NCBI RefSeq assembly: GCF_016650695.1
Contig: NZ_JAEKFH010000001.1
Coordinates: forward strand, 310,001 to 374,000
Length of the DNA: 64,000 bases
Direction: 5' to 3'
DNA from: Pseudomonas sp. TH41
Lineage (GTDB): Bacteria > Pseudomonadota > Gammaproteobacteria > Pseudomonadales > Pseudomonadaceae
Shown: positions 53,047 through 60,954 of the stretch, one piece after another
How the letters are laid out: each line of letters opens with the position of its first letter
Position numbering within the stretch: position 1 is the first letter of the stretch
Notes under the pieces: generated by a model
What the model saw: the letters and a program-made list of their open reading frames with translations, nothing else
Databases searched by the model: none
What the model was told of the DNA's origin: nothing
Translations under genes and position numbers: made by a program

Positions 53047-54198
53047 ATGGAGCGTTTTCCTCGAGGGCAGGTGGCAATCGTCGGCGCTGCCACCTTTGGC
53101 ATGGGCGAGTCCCCTGGCATGCGACCGCTGGACCTGGCAGCCAAGGCCGCCGTCTTGGCACTGAAGGACGCCAACGTCAGCTTGAAGGAAGTCGATGCAT
53201 TGTTCGTCTGCACACCAGATGACGCATTGTCAGGTCTGAGCGCAGCGGAATACCTCGGCATTCAGCCACGCTTTACAGAAAACAACCGGACCGGCGGGTC
53301 GGCATTCCATTCTCATGTGATTGCCGCAACGCTGATGCTCGAAAGTGGTTACTGCGACACGGCGTTAATTATTTATGGCAGTAACCAGCGCACAGCGTCC
53401 GGCGGGCTTGTGTCCATGCGCCTGGCTTCGCCCTACGAGAAACCCTACAAGCCGCTGACGCCGCTGTCCTCCTATGCACTGGCGGCAGCGCGGCACATGC
53501 ACCAGTACGGCACGACCCGCGAGCATCTGGCCGAGGTTGCTGTGGCAGCGCGCAAGTGGGCTCAGCTCAACCCTGATGCTTTCGCCCGCGACGAACTGAC
53601 AATCGAGGATTGTTTGAAAGCGCGAATGGTCTCCGACCCTTTGAGCGTGCGGGACTGCTGCCTGGTCACCGATGGCGCAGCGGCGATTGTGCTGACTCGC
53701 TCCGACCGCGCCCGTGACCTGCAAGCGAGCCCGGTCTATCTGCTTGGCGGTGCTGCCGCCACCTGGTACTCCGGTGTCGATCAGTCGCAAGACCTGACAG
53801 TCACGGCCGCGCGTGAATCGGGCCAACGCGCCTACGCATTGGCCGGAGTTACGCCGGCGGATATTGACGTGGTGCAGCTATATGACGCTTTCACCATCAA
53901 TACATTGCTGTTTCTCGAAGACCTTGGTTTTTGCCCGAAAGGCGAGGGCGGGCACTTCGTTTCGAACGGCAACATTGCCCCGGGCGGTTCGTTGCCGGTC
54001 AACACCAATGGTGGAGGTTTGTCCTGTTGCCACCCCGGCATGTACGGGCTGTTCACTATCGTCGAATCCTGCCTGCAACTGCGTGGCGAGGCCGGGCAGC
54101 GGCAAGTCGCCAATGCCCGGTTGGCCCTTGCACACGCAAACGGCGGCACATTGTCGAGCCAGGCCACGTTGATCCTCGGCACAGCTGAGACCCTTTGA
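53047..54198 (+). CDS. Second thiolase-fold protein lacking the catalytic Cys
   Basis: A 383-residue thiolase-superfamily protein. The N-terminal GAATFGMGESPGMRPLDLAAK and the C-terminal DIDVVQLYDAFTINTLLFLEDLGF segments give the fold. At the nucleophile position the sequence is NRTGGSAFHSH with no Cys; the GHPxG motif is changed to SCCHPGMYG, and the terminal Cys is missing (HANGGTLSS). It is therefore expected to be a non-thiolytic Ltp2-like aldolase or acyl-binding subunit. It leads a plus-strand operon with a crotonase and an epoxide hydrolase. Confidence 0.85.
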   Translation: MERFPRGQVAIVGAATFGMGESPGMRPLDLAAKAAVLALKDANVSLKEVDALFVCTPDDALSGLSAAEYLGIQPRFTENNRTGGSAFHSHVIAATLMLESGYCDTALIIYGSNQRTASGGLVSMRLASPYEKPYKPLTPLSSYALAAARHMHQYGTTREHLAEVAVAARKWAQLNPDAFARDELTIEDCLKARMVSDPLSVRDCCLVTDGAAAIVLTRSDRARDLQASPVYLLGGAAATWYSGVDQSQDLTVTAARESGQRAYALAGVTPADIDVVQLYDAFTINTLLFLEDLGFCPKGEGGHFVSNGNIAPGGSLPVNTNGGGLSCCHPGMYGLFTIVESCLQLRGEAGQRQVANARLALAHANGGTLSSQATLILGTAETL

Positions 54199-54218
54199 TC
54201 CACTGGAGAGAGACTTTC

Positions 54219-55037
54219 ATGAGCGCCACTGTCACAGGCACGCCAATGCAATATGTGCACACTGAAATCCGCGATCGGATCGCTGTCGTTACCCTCAACC
54301 GCGCACCGGTCAACGCCCTCGATTCGGTTGCTGTCCGTGAGCTGACCGCCACCTTTAATGCCCTGGCGCGGTCCACCGAGGCCAGTGTGATCGTATTCAC
54401 TGCACCTGGTGATCGGCTGTTTTGTGCGGGCATCGACCTCAATGACTCAGCGCGTCGACATGCTCGTACGCCAGCCGAGGGTGACACCACCATCGATCTG
54501 CTCGACCCGGGGGCGGTGGTGCGCGAGTGTTTCTGGTCGATCCTCGATTGCCCGCTACCCGTCATCGCGGCAGTCAACGGCAAGGCTATTGGTGCCGGGC
54601 TGGTACTGGTGGCGTGCTGTGATCTGATTATTGCGTCCGAGAATGCCACCTTCTCCGTTCCGGAAATCAAGGTCGGTGTGCTCGGTGGTGCGCGGCACCT
54701 CCAAAGGCTGGTCGGGCCGTTCAAGACGCGCAAGATGTTTTTCACTGGCGAAGCAGTTCCGGCGCAAGAGTTCTATCGATTGGGCGCTGTCGAGGAAGTC
54801 GTCGCACCTGAGAAGTTAATGGACACTGCCCTGGGGCTGGCCGCCAGTATTGCTCGCAACAGTCCGATTGGTTTGCGTTTGGGCAAAGAGTCCCTGACGC
54901 GGGTCGAGGACCTGGGGCTCAAGGAAGGTTATCGTATCGAGCAGGATTACACGGGCCGGGTGACGCGCTACAACGATTCCACTGAAGCGCGCCGTGCCCA
55001 AATGGAAAAGCGCGATCCGAACTGGACCTGGAGCTGA
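54219..55037 (+). CDS. Enoyl-CoA hydratase/isomerase (crotonase family)
   Basis: A 272-residue crotonase. DRLFCAGIDLND is the first oxyanion-hole segment and VNGKAIGAGLVLVACCDL the second; the Asp after the first segment is typical of isomerase- or hydrolase-like members. GGAGAGAG precedes ATG 54219; an ATG at 54195 overlaps the thiolase-fold stop but lies before that site. It sits 20 bases after the thiolase-fold gene and 1 base before the epoxide hydrolase gene. Substrate unknown. Confidence 0.9.
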   Translation: MSATVTGTPMQYVHTEIRDRIAVVTLNRAPVNALDSVAVRELTATFNALARSTEASVIVFTAPGDRLFCAGIDLNDSARRHARTPAEGDTTIDLLDPGAVVRECFWSILDCPLPVIAAVNGKAIGAGLVLVACCDLIIASENATFSVPEIKVGVLGGARHLQRLVGPFKTRKMFFTGEAVPAQEFYRLGAVEEVVAPEKLMDTALGLAASIARNSPIGLRLGKESLTRVEDLGLKEGYRIEQDYTGRVTRYNDSTEARRAQMEKRDPNWTWS

Positions 55038-55038
55038 T

Positions 55039-56187
55039 ATGAAAGCCTTCGAAGTGCAATGGACCGATGCCGAAATCACGCGGGTGATGCGTAAGGTCGA
55101 AGATTGTCGGTTGCCCCCGGCGCCTGTCGATAGTGGCTGGACGCTTGGCTGTGACAGTGATTTCTTGCACCGACTGCAACGCCACTGGCTTGAGTCATTC
55201 GACTGGCAGGCTTGCCAGGACCGGCTCAATCGTTACCCGCAATTCATCGTCGAGATCGACGGCCTGGACGTGCATTTCGTCCATGTCAAAGGCGAAGCCG
55301 AAGGTCGTCGGCCATTGCTGTTGACCCATGGCTGGCCGGGTTCCCACTTGGAATTCTGGGATGTCATCGAGCCGCTAGCGTTCCCGTCACGTCATGGAGG
55401 CAGTGCGGACCAGGCCTTCGACCTGATCATCCCGAGCCTGCCGGGCTTCGGTTTCAGCGGCAAACCTGCAGGGGTTTTCGGTCAGCGTCAGACGGCAACC
55501 CTGTGGAACAAACTGATGACCGACGTACTCGGCTATCCGCGCTACCTGGCCCAAGGCGGGGATTGGGGCGCTATCGTCACGTCCTGGCTTGGTCTGGACC
55601 ATGGCGATCATGTTGAGGCGATTCATTTAAACCTGTTGGGTTTTCGCTCGCTGACGCCGCCGCGCGATGACGCCGAGCTCAATTGGCAGCGACAAGCGGA
55701 AGCGGCTCAGCGGGGCTACAGCGGTTACGCCGCCGTGCAAATGACCAAGCCACAGTCGATTGCCTGGGCAACTGCCGACAATCCAATGGGCCAGGCAGCA
55801 TGGATTCTGGAGCGCTTTCATGATTGGGCGGATTTGCGCCAGCGCAGCTTCGAACAGGTATTCGACCTGGACGCTTTGTTGAGCAACATCGTGCTGTATG
55901 TGATGACCGGTAGCTTCACCAGTGCGCTTTGGTATTACCCCGGGGTGGTCATAGACGGCTTCACGATCTTGCCGGCCGGTGTTCGCTGTGAAACTCCGAC
56001 CACCTTCGCCCAATACTCGGGTGATGCGCTTACACCCGTACCGCCACGTAGCCGAATTGAGCTGGTGTACAACCTGACCGAGCTGACATCTCTGCCTGAA
56101 GGCGGGCATTTTGCGGCTATGGAAGTGCCTGGACACTTCGTCGAAGACATTCGCCGCTGGGGCGCATCCGTAACGACAAGCCGTTAG
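55039..56187 (+). CDS. Epoxide hydrolase (microsomal type, EHN domain)
   Basis: A 382-residue protein with the EHN N-terminal domain (residues 1-85) followed by an alpha/beta hydrolase fold. HGWPGS (97-102) is the oxyanion motif, D175 in QGGDWGA the nucleophile, and H357 in GGHFAAMEVP the catalytic base. It opens an epoxide to a vicinal diol through an ester intermediate. The ATG is 1 base past the crotonase stop, with GGAG inside the crotonase end. Its presence implies an epoxide or strained-ring intermediate in the pathway, though some family members act on other substrates. Confidence 0.92.
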   Translation: MKAFEVQWTDAEITRVMRKVEDCRLPPAPVDSGWTLGCDSDFLHRLQRHWLESFDWQACQDRLNRYPQFIVEIDGLDVHFVHVKGEAEGRRPLLLTHGWPGSHLEFWDVIEPLAFPSRHGGSADQAFDLIIPSLPGFGFSGKPAGVFGQRQTATLWNKLMTDVLGYPRYLAQGGDWGAIVTSWLGLDHGDHVEAIHLNLLGFRSLTPPRDDAELNWQRQAEAAQRGYSGYAAVQMTKPQSIAWATADNPMGQAAWILERFHDWADLRQRSFEQVFDLDALLSNIVLYVMTGSFTSALWYYPGVVIDGFTILPAGVRCETPTTFAQYSGDALTPVPPRSRIELVYNLTELTSLPEGGHFAAMEVPGHFVEDIRRWGASVTTSR

Positions 56188-56233
56188 TCCGAGGGCATCC
56201 GCGACAATTGACGCGGAGCGAGGATCGGAATAC

Positions 56234-56252
56234 AACTGACAAACAGTCATTT
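56234..56252. promoter_or_regulatory. Operator copy 11
   Basis: AACTGAC-AAACA-GTCATTT, 13 of 14 half-site matches, 70 bases upstream of the PF10118-type hydrolase start and 46 bases after the epoxide hydrolase stop. Confidence 0.75.
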
Positions 56253-56322
56253 ATTATTCTAGCCGTTGGGTGCCTGCGACCCGACTTGAGCACAATCAAT
56301 AACAATAAGAGGAACCGTGGTG

Positions 56323-57129
56323 ATGAAAGTCCGTCTACCCAACTTCGATTTTTCCAGTATTCGACCTCATTGGGCACCGGTTCATGAGTTTGCCCAGAGC
56401 TACAATGCATTTTCCACGGTCCCGGCGCATATCGAACCGTTTCTGGTAAAAGTCATGATGCGCGTCAAGGAAGCCCTTGGCGAAAGCCACCCGAAATTGC
56501 GTGAAAGCATCGAGATTTTCAACAAGCAGGAAGTACAGCACTGCAAGCAGCATGTGGCTTTCAACAAGATGTTGTACAAGTCCGGCTACGAAGGCATGCA
56601 AACCCTGGAGAAACCCTACAAGGATGACTATCAGCGTTTCCTCGAGACAAAATCGCTGCGCTTCAACGTCGCCTATTGCGAAGGTTTCGAGGCTATGGGC
56701 TCTTCGGCCGGGCAGGTGTTTTTCGAAGAACTGAACGAGTACCTCGAAGGTGCCGACCAAGAGGCAGTGGACTTGTGGAAGTGGCACCTGGCAGAAGAGT
56801 TCGAACACCGGGAAGTATGCTTCCAGGCCTATAAAGCGCTGTATGGCAATGGACTCTTCGCCTGGCTATACCGGGTCTGGGCCTTCGGCTATGCGGTCAA
56901 GCACATCGGTTCGCATACCGCGCGGGTGGCGGCCTACTTGACTGACAAAGATCGAGAGGGCATGACCGAGGAACAGCGCCAGGCGTCGATTGAGCGCCAG
57001 AAGCTGCTGAAGGCAAAAATCGCCAAGGCCAGCAAGAAGCGCTTGGTCAAGGTGCTGTCACCGTTCTACAACCCGGCAAAAATGATTCCATCCCCGGGCA
57101 TGGCTGAGTTGCTCGCACGCTTCTCCTGA
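56323..57129 (+). CDS. Predicted metal-dependent hydrolase (PF10118-type, diiron-like)
   Basis: A 268-residue all-helical protein of the family annotated as predicted metal-dependent hydrolase. Helices carry a ferritin-like set of ligands: E38 (AHIEPF), E70 with H73 and H77 (NKQEVQHCKQH), E120/E123 (YCEGFEAMG) and H155, E158/E159, H162 (WHLAEEFEH). That pattern suits a dinuclear metal site. The activity of the family is unproven; an oxygenase-type diiron role is equally possible on these motifs. The gene has its own operator and is monocistronic, ending at a strong terminator. ATG 56323 follows AGAGGA; two GTG codons just before it are alternatives. Confidence 0.85.
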   Translation: MKVRLPNFDFSSIRPHWAPVHEFAQSYNAFSTVPAHIEPFLVKVMMRVKEALGESHPKLRESIEIFNKQEVQHCKQHVAFNKMLYKSGYEGMQTLEKPYKDDYQRFLETKSLRFNVAYCEGFEAMGSSAGQVFFEELNEYLEGADQEAVDLWKWHLAEEFEHREVCFQAYKALYGNGLFAWLYRVWAFGYAVKHIGSHTARVAAYLTDKDREGMTEEQRQASIERQKLLKAKIAKASKKRLVKVLSPFYNPAKMIPSPGMAELLARFS

Positions 57130-57138
57130 TTCCGAACA

Positions 57139-57170
57139 GCAAAAAAGGGAGCCTAGGCTCCCTTTTTTGC
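57139..57170. terminator. Bidirectional Rho-independent terminator
   Basis: A symmetric element with A6 on the left, an 8-bp GC-rich stem around CTAG and T6 on the right, between the convergent PF10118-type and alcohol dehydrogenase genes. It has a U-tract in both directions. Confidence 0.92.
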
Positions 57171-57186
57171 TGTCCAGATGACGATG

Positions 57187-58263
57187 TTACTCACCCAACT
57201 GTTCGACGCGCCTGATTGCCGCTTCCAACTGGCCGGCGTTTACGGGTGGAGAGAAGCGCGCGGCACTCGGGCTGACCATGGACTTCTCCGCCAACTCATG
57301 AATTTCTTCGGCGCTCGGTTGCAATAGACCGAAATCCTGCAGTCGGGTCGGTAGTCCTATCTCCCGATAAAAACTGTACAGCTCTTCAATGAATGCCGAC
57401 GGCCGTTTCTCCAGCACCAATTGAACGAGCAGGCCATAGGCAACGTGGTCGCCGTGCAAAGTACCTCGGGCGCGCTGCAAGTAAGAGAAGCCACGGGCAA
57501 TCGCATGGGATACCGACAGACCGCCGTTCTCGAAACTGATCGTGCTGAGCAGTACAGTGGCTTCTATCAGCGCTTCCAGGTCGTCGGTTACCTGTTTGGC
57601 TTCTACGGCGCGTAAGGCCGGGGCGGCGTACTTGCGAATGATGCTGTAGCAGGCATCGGCGGCCATCAGACCCGTGAGCGATGCCGGGGTGCCAAGCAGG
57701 GTAGGGGCGCCGGCGGATGCACATGCTTCAGCTTCGAATTTCTTTGAAATGGCATCGCCGATACCCGCCCGCAGAAAGCGAGCCGGTGCATTGGCAATGA
57801 CGCCCGTATCGACCAGCACCAAGTCCGGGTTACGTGGCAAATGAAGGATGTCCTGCATGATGTGTTCATCGTCGTAAACGGCGATAGCGGCACTGGCAGG
57901 GCCATCGTTCGAAGCGATGGTCGGCACGCTGACGCTACGCAAGCCCAGCTTCAAGGCAACACCTTTGGCAGTGTCCAGTGCCTTCCCGCCGCCTAAACCA
58001 ACCACCATGTCAGCACCAAATCGCAAGCTGTCCTGTGCCAGAGCAGTAATCGCGGCATGGGTGATTTCCCCCGGAAAGACTTCAAGTGCGCAGGCAACGT
58101 CGGCTGCCTTGAAACTCGCCAGCACGCGGTCGCCCAGCAACCGGGCCATATCGGCGTCGGTGATCACCAAAGCGCTCCTACCCAGTACTTTGCAATGGCG
58201 TCCCAGTTCATCCAGTGCTGCGTCGCCCTGAACATAGCGCGAGGTTGCCGCAAATATCCGCAT
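57187..58263 (-). CDS. Iron-type (GldA-like) alcohol dehydrogenase
   Basis: A 358-residue group III alcohol dehydrogenase. GLGGGKALDTAK binds the pyrophosphate of NAD, and the metal ligands are the Asp in GIGDAISKK and the His residues of SVSHAIARG and GTLHGDHVAYG, as in glycerol dehydrogenase. It oxidises or reduces a small or side-chain alcohol. It is monocistronic and divergent from a crotonase operon, with operator 12 in the shared region. The length matches GldA. Confidence 0.9.
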   Translation of the reverse strand: MRIFAATSRYVQGDAALDELGRHCKVLGRSALVITDADMARLLGDRVLASFKAADVACALEVFPGEITHAAITALAQDSLRFGADMVVGLGGGKALDTAKGVALKLGLRSVSVPTIASNDGPASAAIAVYDDEHIMQDILHLPRNPDLVLVDTGVIANAPARFLRAGIGDAISKKFEAEACASAGAPTLLGTPASLTGLMAADACYSIIRKYAAPALRAVEAKQVTDDLEALIEATVLLSTISFENGGLSVSHAIARGFSYLQRARGTLHGDHVAYGLLVQLVLEKRPSAFIEELYSFYREIGLPTRLQDFGLLQPSAEEIHELAEKSMVSPSAARFSPPVNAGQLEAAIRRVEQLGE

Positions 58264-58359
58264 GGGAAGCTCCTAAAAATGAATGTCAGTTGGTTATTGT
58301 ATTTTTATTTGGCTTTTTTGGCTTGCTTCACTGTTTATGCTGATATACATTCTACACAT

Positions 58360-58378
58360 AACTGACCAAATGTCAGCT
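58360..58378. promoter_or_regulatory. Operator copy 12
   Basis: AACTGAC-CAAAT-GTCAGCT, 13 of 14 half-site matches, 40 bases upstream of the crotonase start. A much weaker candidate (GAATGTC-AGTTG-GTTATTG, 58281-58299) lies near the dehydrogenase start in the same region. Confidence 0.75.
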
Positions 58379-58418
58379 TTTGAGTGAGCTTAACAACAAT
58401 AACCCGTGGAGGGTGATG

Positions 58419-59213
58419 ATGAATTTCGCTGAATATAAGACGATTGCTTTTGAACGTCGTGGCCGTGTTCTCAACGTGACTTTCAACCAGCCCGAGAAAC
58501 TCAATAGCTTCGCCGGGCCATCGCATACAGAACTGTCATGGCTGTTCTACGATCTGGTCGAAGACACTGAAAGCGACATCATCGTAATCTCCGGTGCCGG
58601 GCGCGCCTTCAGTGCTGGCGGCGATATCGAGTACATGCAGTGGCTGCATGACAACCCGACCGAGTTCTATCGCTGCGTTCGCGAAGCCAAGCGCATCGTT
58701 AACGGCATGCTTGAGTGTGACAAGCCAATCATTGCCAAAGTCAACGGTGATGCGATTGGCCTTGGGGCCACCGTCGCGGTGTTCTGCGATGTGGTTTTCG
58801 CATCCGAAACTGCACGCTTTGGCGACCCGCACAACAATGTTGGCCTGATCAGCGGCGATGGTGGTCAGATCATGTGGCCGTACCTAATGGGTTATGCCCG
58901 TGCCAAGCATTATCTGTTCACCGGCGAGAAGTTCACTGCCAAGCAAGCCGTCGAGTTTGGTATGGTCAACGCTGCCCTGCCGGCCGCTGAGCTGGACGCC
59001 TACGTCGATGCCTATGCGGACAAACTGGCGGCCATGCCGGTGCAGTCGCTGCGCTGGAGCAAATCGACCATCAACGTACCACTGCGCCAGATGGCGGCGA
59101 GCATGATGGACGTGGGTATGGCATACGAGAACGTTTCGTCGGCGAGCAAGGATCATGTCGAGGCCATCGCGGCCTTCCGTGAGAAGCGCGCACCTAAATT
59201 CAATCAGCGTTGA
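58419..59213 (+). CDS. Enoyl-CoA hydratase/isomerase (crotonase family)
   Basis: A 264-residue crotonase. GAGRAFSAGGDIEYM is the first oxyanion segment and VNGDAIGLGATVAVFCD the second. The GDPHNNVGLISGDGG stretch falls where hydratases have their second catalytic Glu, here Asp/Asn-rich. GGAGG lies 6 bases before ATG 58419; the tandem ATG at 58416 is closer. It leads a plus-strand operon with an alpha/beta hydrolase and another crotonase. Confidence 0.9.
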   Translation: MNFAEYKTIAFERRGRVLNVTFNQPEKLNSFAGPSHTELSWLFYDLVEDTESDIIVISGAGRAFSAGGDIEYMQWLHDNPTEFYRCVREAKRIVNGMLECDKPIIAKVNGDAIGLGATVAVFCDVVFASETARFGDPHNNVGLISGDGGQIMWPYLMGYARAKHYLFTGEKFTAKQAVEFGMVNAALPAAELDAYVDAYADKLAAMPVQSLRWSKSTINVPLRQMAASMMDVGMAYENVSSASKDHVEAIAAFREKRAPKFNQR

Positions 59214-59219
59214 TCAAAC

Positions 59220-60134
59220 ATGCTGAGCGCCTCTTTCGCCCAGGCAGCCTTAGGCCGCCGCGCCCTGGAGGTGCCCAGCTGGTTTAGCTGGGCTATCGCC
59301 CAGGCGGGACAATCACGTTGCGTCAGCGTCGAGGGTATCGAGCTACATTACCTGAGCTGGTCGCCACTCAATTCAGACAAGCCGGTGTTGCTGTTTGTGC
59401 ATGGTCTGCGTGCGCATGCGCATTGGTGGGACTGCATAGCGCCGTTCTTCGCCGAACATTACCGGGTTGTTGCCCTCGATCTTTCCGGGATGGGTGACAG
59501 TGGTCATCGTTCGGACTATCCGTTCCAGATCGCTGCTGCCGATATCGTCGGCTTTATAGAACAGACGGGCCTGGGGCCGGTCATTGCCGTAGGCCATAGC
59601 TACGGGGGAGCGCGGGTGCTGCGTGCCTGTGCCGATCGCCCCGATCTTTTCCAGCGGCTGATCATTCTCGATGCACTGGTGGTTTACCCCGAGGACATTC
59701 CGCCCTTCGATCCGGTAAAGCCTTCGCCAAGGCGCTACTACCCGGACCGCGAAACAGCCCTGGGGCGTTACCGCCTATTGCCGGAACAGCCAGGCGCACT
59801 GCCCTACATCGTGGACCATATCGCCAGGCATTCACTGGCCGAGTATGAGCAAGGCTTTTGCTGGAAGTTCGACCCGATGTTGCCCTCTGGGGTTGCCTAT
59901 GAGGAGACCGCTGCCAGTTTGCTGCCCAGGGTCCCGCGGCAGGTGGATTTCGTCTACGGCGAGCAAAGCGCGATCGTTTCCAGAGCCATGGCCGAACGCG
60001 TTGTCGCGGGGTTGCCTGATGGGCGAGGACCGTTCGGCATACCGGGCGCCTACCATCACATGATGATCGATCAGCCTCTTGCACTTATCGCGTTGATACG
60101 CGGACTTCTCGCCAATGGAGCCAAATATGAATGA
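59220..60134 (+). CDS. Alpha/beta hydrolase, paralogue of 51998-52885
   Basis: A 304-residue alpha/beta hydrolase: oxyanion loop FVHGLRAHAHWWD, nucleophile S127 in VGHSYGGAR, His in PGAYHHMMIDQP. Long shared segments with the product of 51998-52885 show a duplication inside the cluster; both are linked to hydration genes, so they may cleave successive intermediates. It starts 6 bases after the crotonase stop, and its end overlaps the next crotonase gene by 8 bases. Confidence 0.88.
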   Translation: MLSASFAQAALGRRALEVPSWFSWAIAQAGQSRCVSVEGIELHYLSWSPLNSDKPVLLFVHGLRAHAHWWDCIAPFFAEHYRVVALDLSGMGDSGHRSDYPFQIAAADIVGFIEQTGLGPVIAVGHSYGGARVLRACADRPDLFQRLIILDALVVYPEDIPPFDPVKPSPRRYYPDRETALGRYRLLPEQPGALPYIVDHIARHSLAEYEQGFCWKFDPMLPSGVAYEETAASLLPRVPRQVDFVYGEQSAIVSRAMAERVVAGLPDGRGPFGIPGAYHHMMIDQPLALIALIRGLLANGAKYE

Positions 60135-60906
60135 CCTGGTTTTGCTGGAACGTCACGGTGCCGTGGCGGTTGTGACGTTGAACAATGCCAAGACCCGTAA
60201 TGCCTTGTCTCGAGATTTGCTCACCGTTCTTGCAGATTGTCTCGAGACACTTAACGACGACGTGGAATGCCGGGCAATTGTGCTCAATGGTGCCAATGGG
60301 CATTTTTGTTCCGGTGGCGATGTTTCCGGCATGTCGGCCGAGCGCCCGCTACCCGTAGGCCGTGGACGGATGGTGCTTGGGCATCGTGTGGTCAAGGCAA
60401 TGGTTTCGGGCAACAAACCGGTGATCGCCGCCGTGCAAGGCTATGCCGCGGGCGCCGGGTTTTCATTGGCTGCAGCCGCCGACTATGTCGTGGCAGCGCC
60501 AAGTGCCAAATTCGTTTCATCCTTTGCCAAAGTAGGGCTGGTACCCGATCTTGGATTGCTCTGGAGTCTTCCCCAGCGCATCGGTATAGCTCAGGCACGA
60601 CGGTTGTTCTACAGCGCTGCGGTGGTCGAAGCGGAGGAGGGTTTACGGTTGGGGATCATCGATACGTTGGTCGCCGATGCTGACGATTTACTGTCGACAG
60701 CACTCAACCTGGCACAAAGCTTCACCGCCCATGCACCGCTGTCGGTAGCGCTGGTACGTTCGGCGTTGTCCCGCGGCATGGGCACCCTGGATGAGGCGCT
60801 GGGTTACGAGATGGATAACCAGGCGGCGTTGTACCTGACTCAGGATCATCGTGAAGCGGTCGAGGCGTTCATGAACAAACGCCCTCCCAATTTCAGAGGG
60901 GTTTGA
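60127..60906 (+). CDS. Enoyl-CoA hydratase/isomerase (crotonase family)
   Basis: A 259-residue crotonase with GHFCSGGDVSGM as first and VQGYAAGAGFSLAAAADY as second oxyanion segment. The SFAKVGLVPDLGLLWSLPQRIG stretch has Asp where many hydratases have Glu, a pattern common in 1,2-isomerase (PaaG-type) members. GGAG inside the hydrolase end precedes ATG 60127; an ATG at 60115 overlaps further. Last gene of the three-gene operon. Confidence 0.9.
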   Translation: MNDLVLLERHGAVAVVTLNNAKTRNALSRDLLTVLADCLETLNDDVECRAIVLNGANGHFCSGGDVSGMSAERPLPVGRGRMVLGHRVVKAMVSGNKPVIAAVQGYAAGAGFSLAAAADYVVAAPSAKFVSSFAKVGLVPDLGLLWSLPQRIGIAQARRLFYSAAVVEAEEGLRLGIIDTLVADADDLLSTALNLAQSFTAHAPLSVALVRSALSRGMGTLDEALGYEMDNQAALYLTQDHREAVEAFMNKRPPNFRGV

Positions 60907-60916
60907 CAACGAGGAG

Positions 60917-60939
60917 GTCGCCGGCTTAGGGCTGGCGAC
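60917..60939. terminator. Hairpin between convergent crotonase and thioesterase genes
   Basis: A 9-bp stem with one G-T type mismatch (60917-60925 with 60931-60939) and a 5-base loop, in the 48-base gap between convergent stops. No T-run; tentative terminator. Confidence 0.45.
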
Positions 60940-60954
60940 TTCGCAGTTGCAGGG

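Noticed and set aside
58281..58299. Thirteenth operator-like repeat near the GldA-like gene
   Set aside because: Only 8 of 14 half-site positions match the consensus, although the spacer is 5 bp; too weak to list as a site.
2892..58378. Repeat family such as a CRISPR or REP array
   Set aside because: The copies are dispersed, short, degenerate, strictly intergenic and near promoters, which fits operators rather than arrays or transposable repeats.
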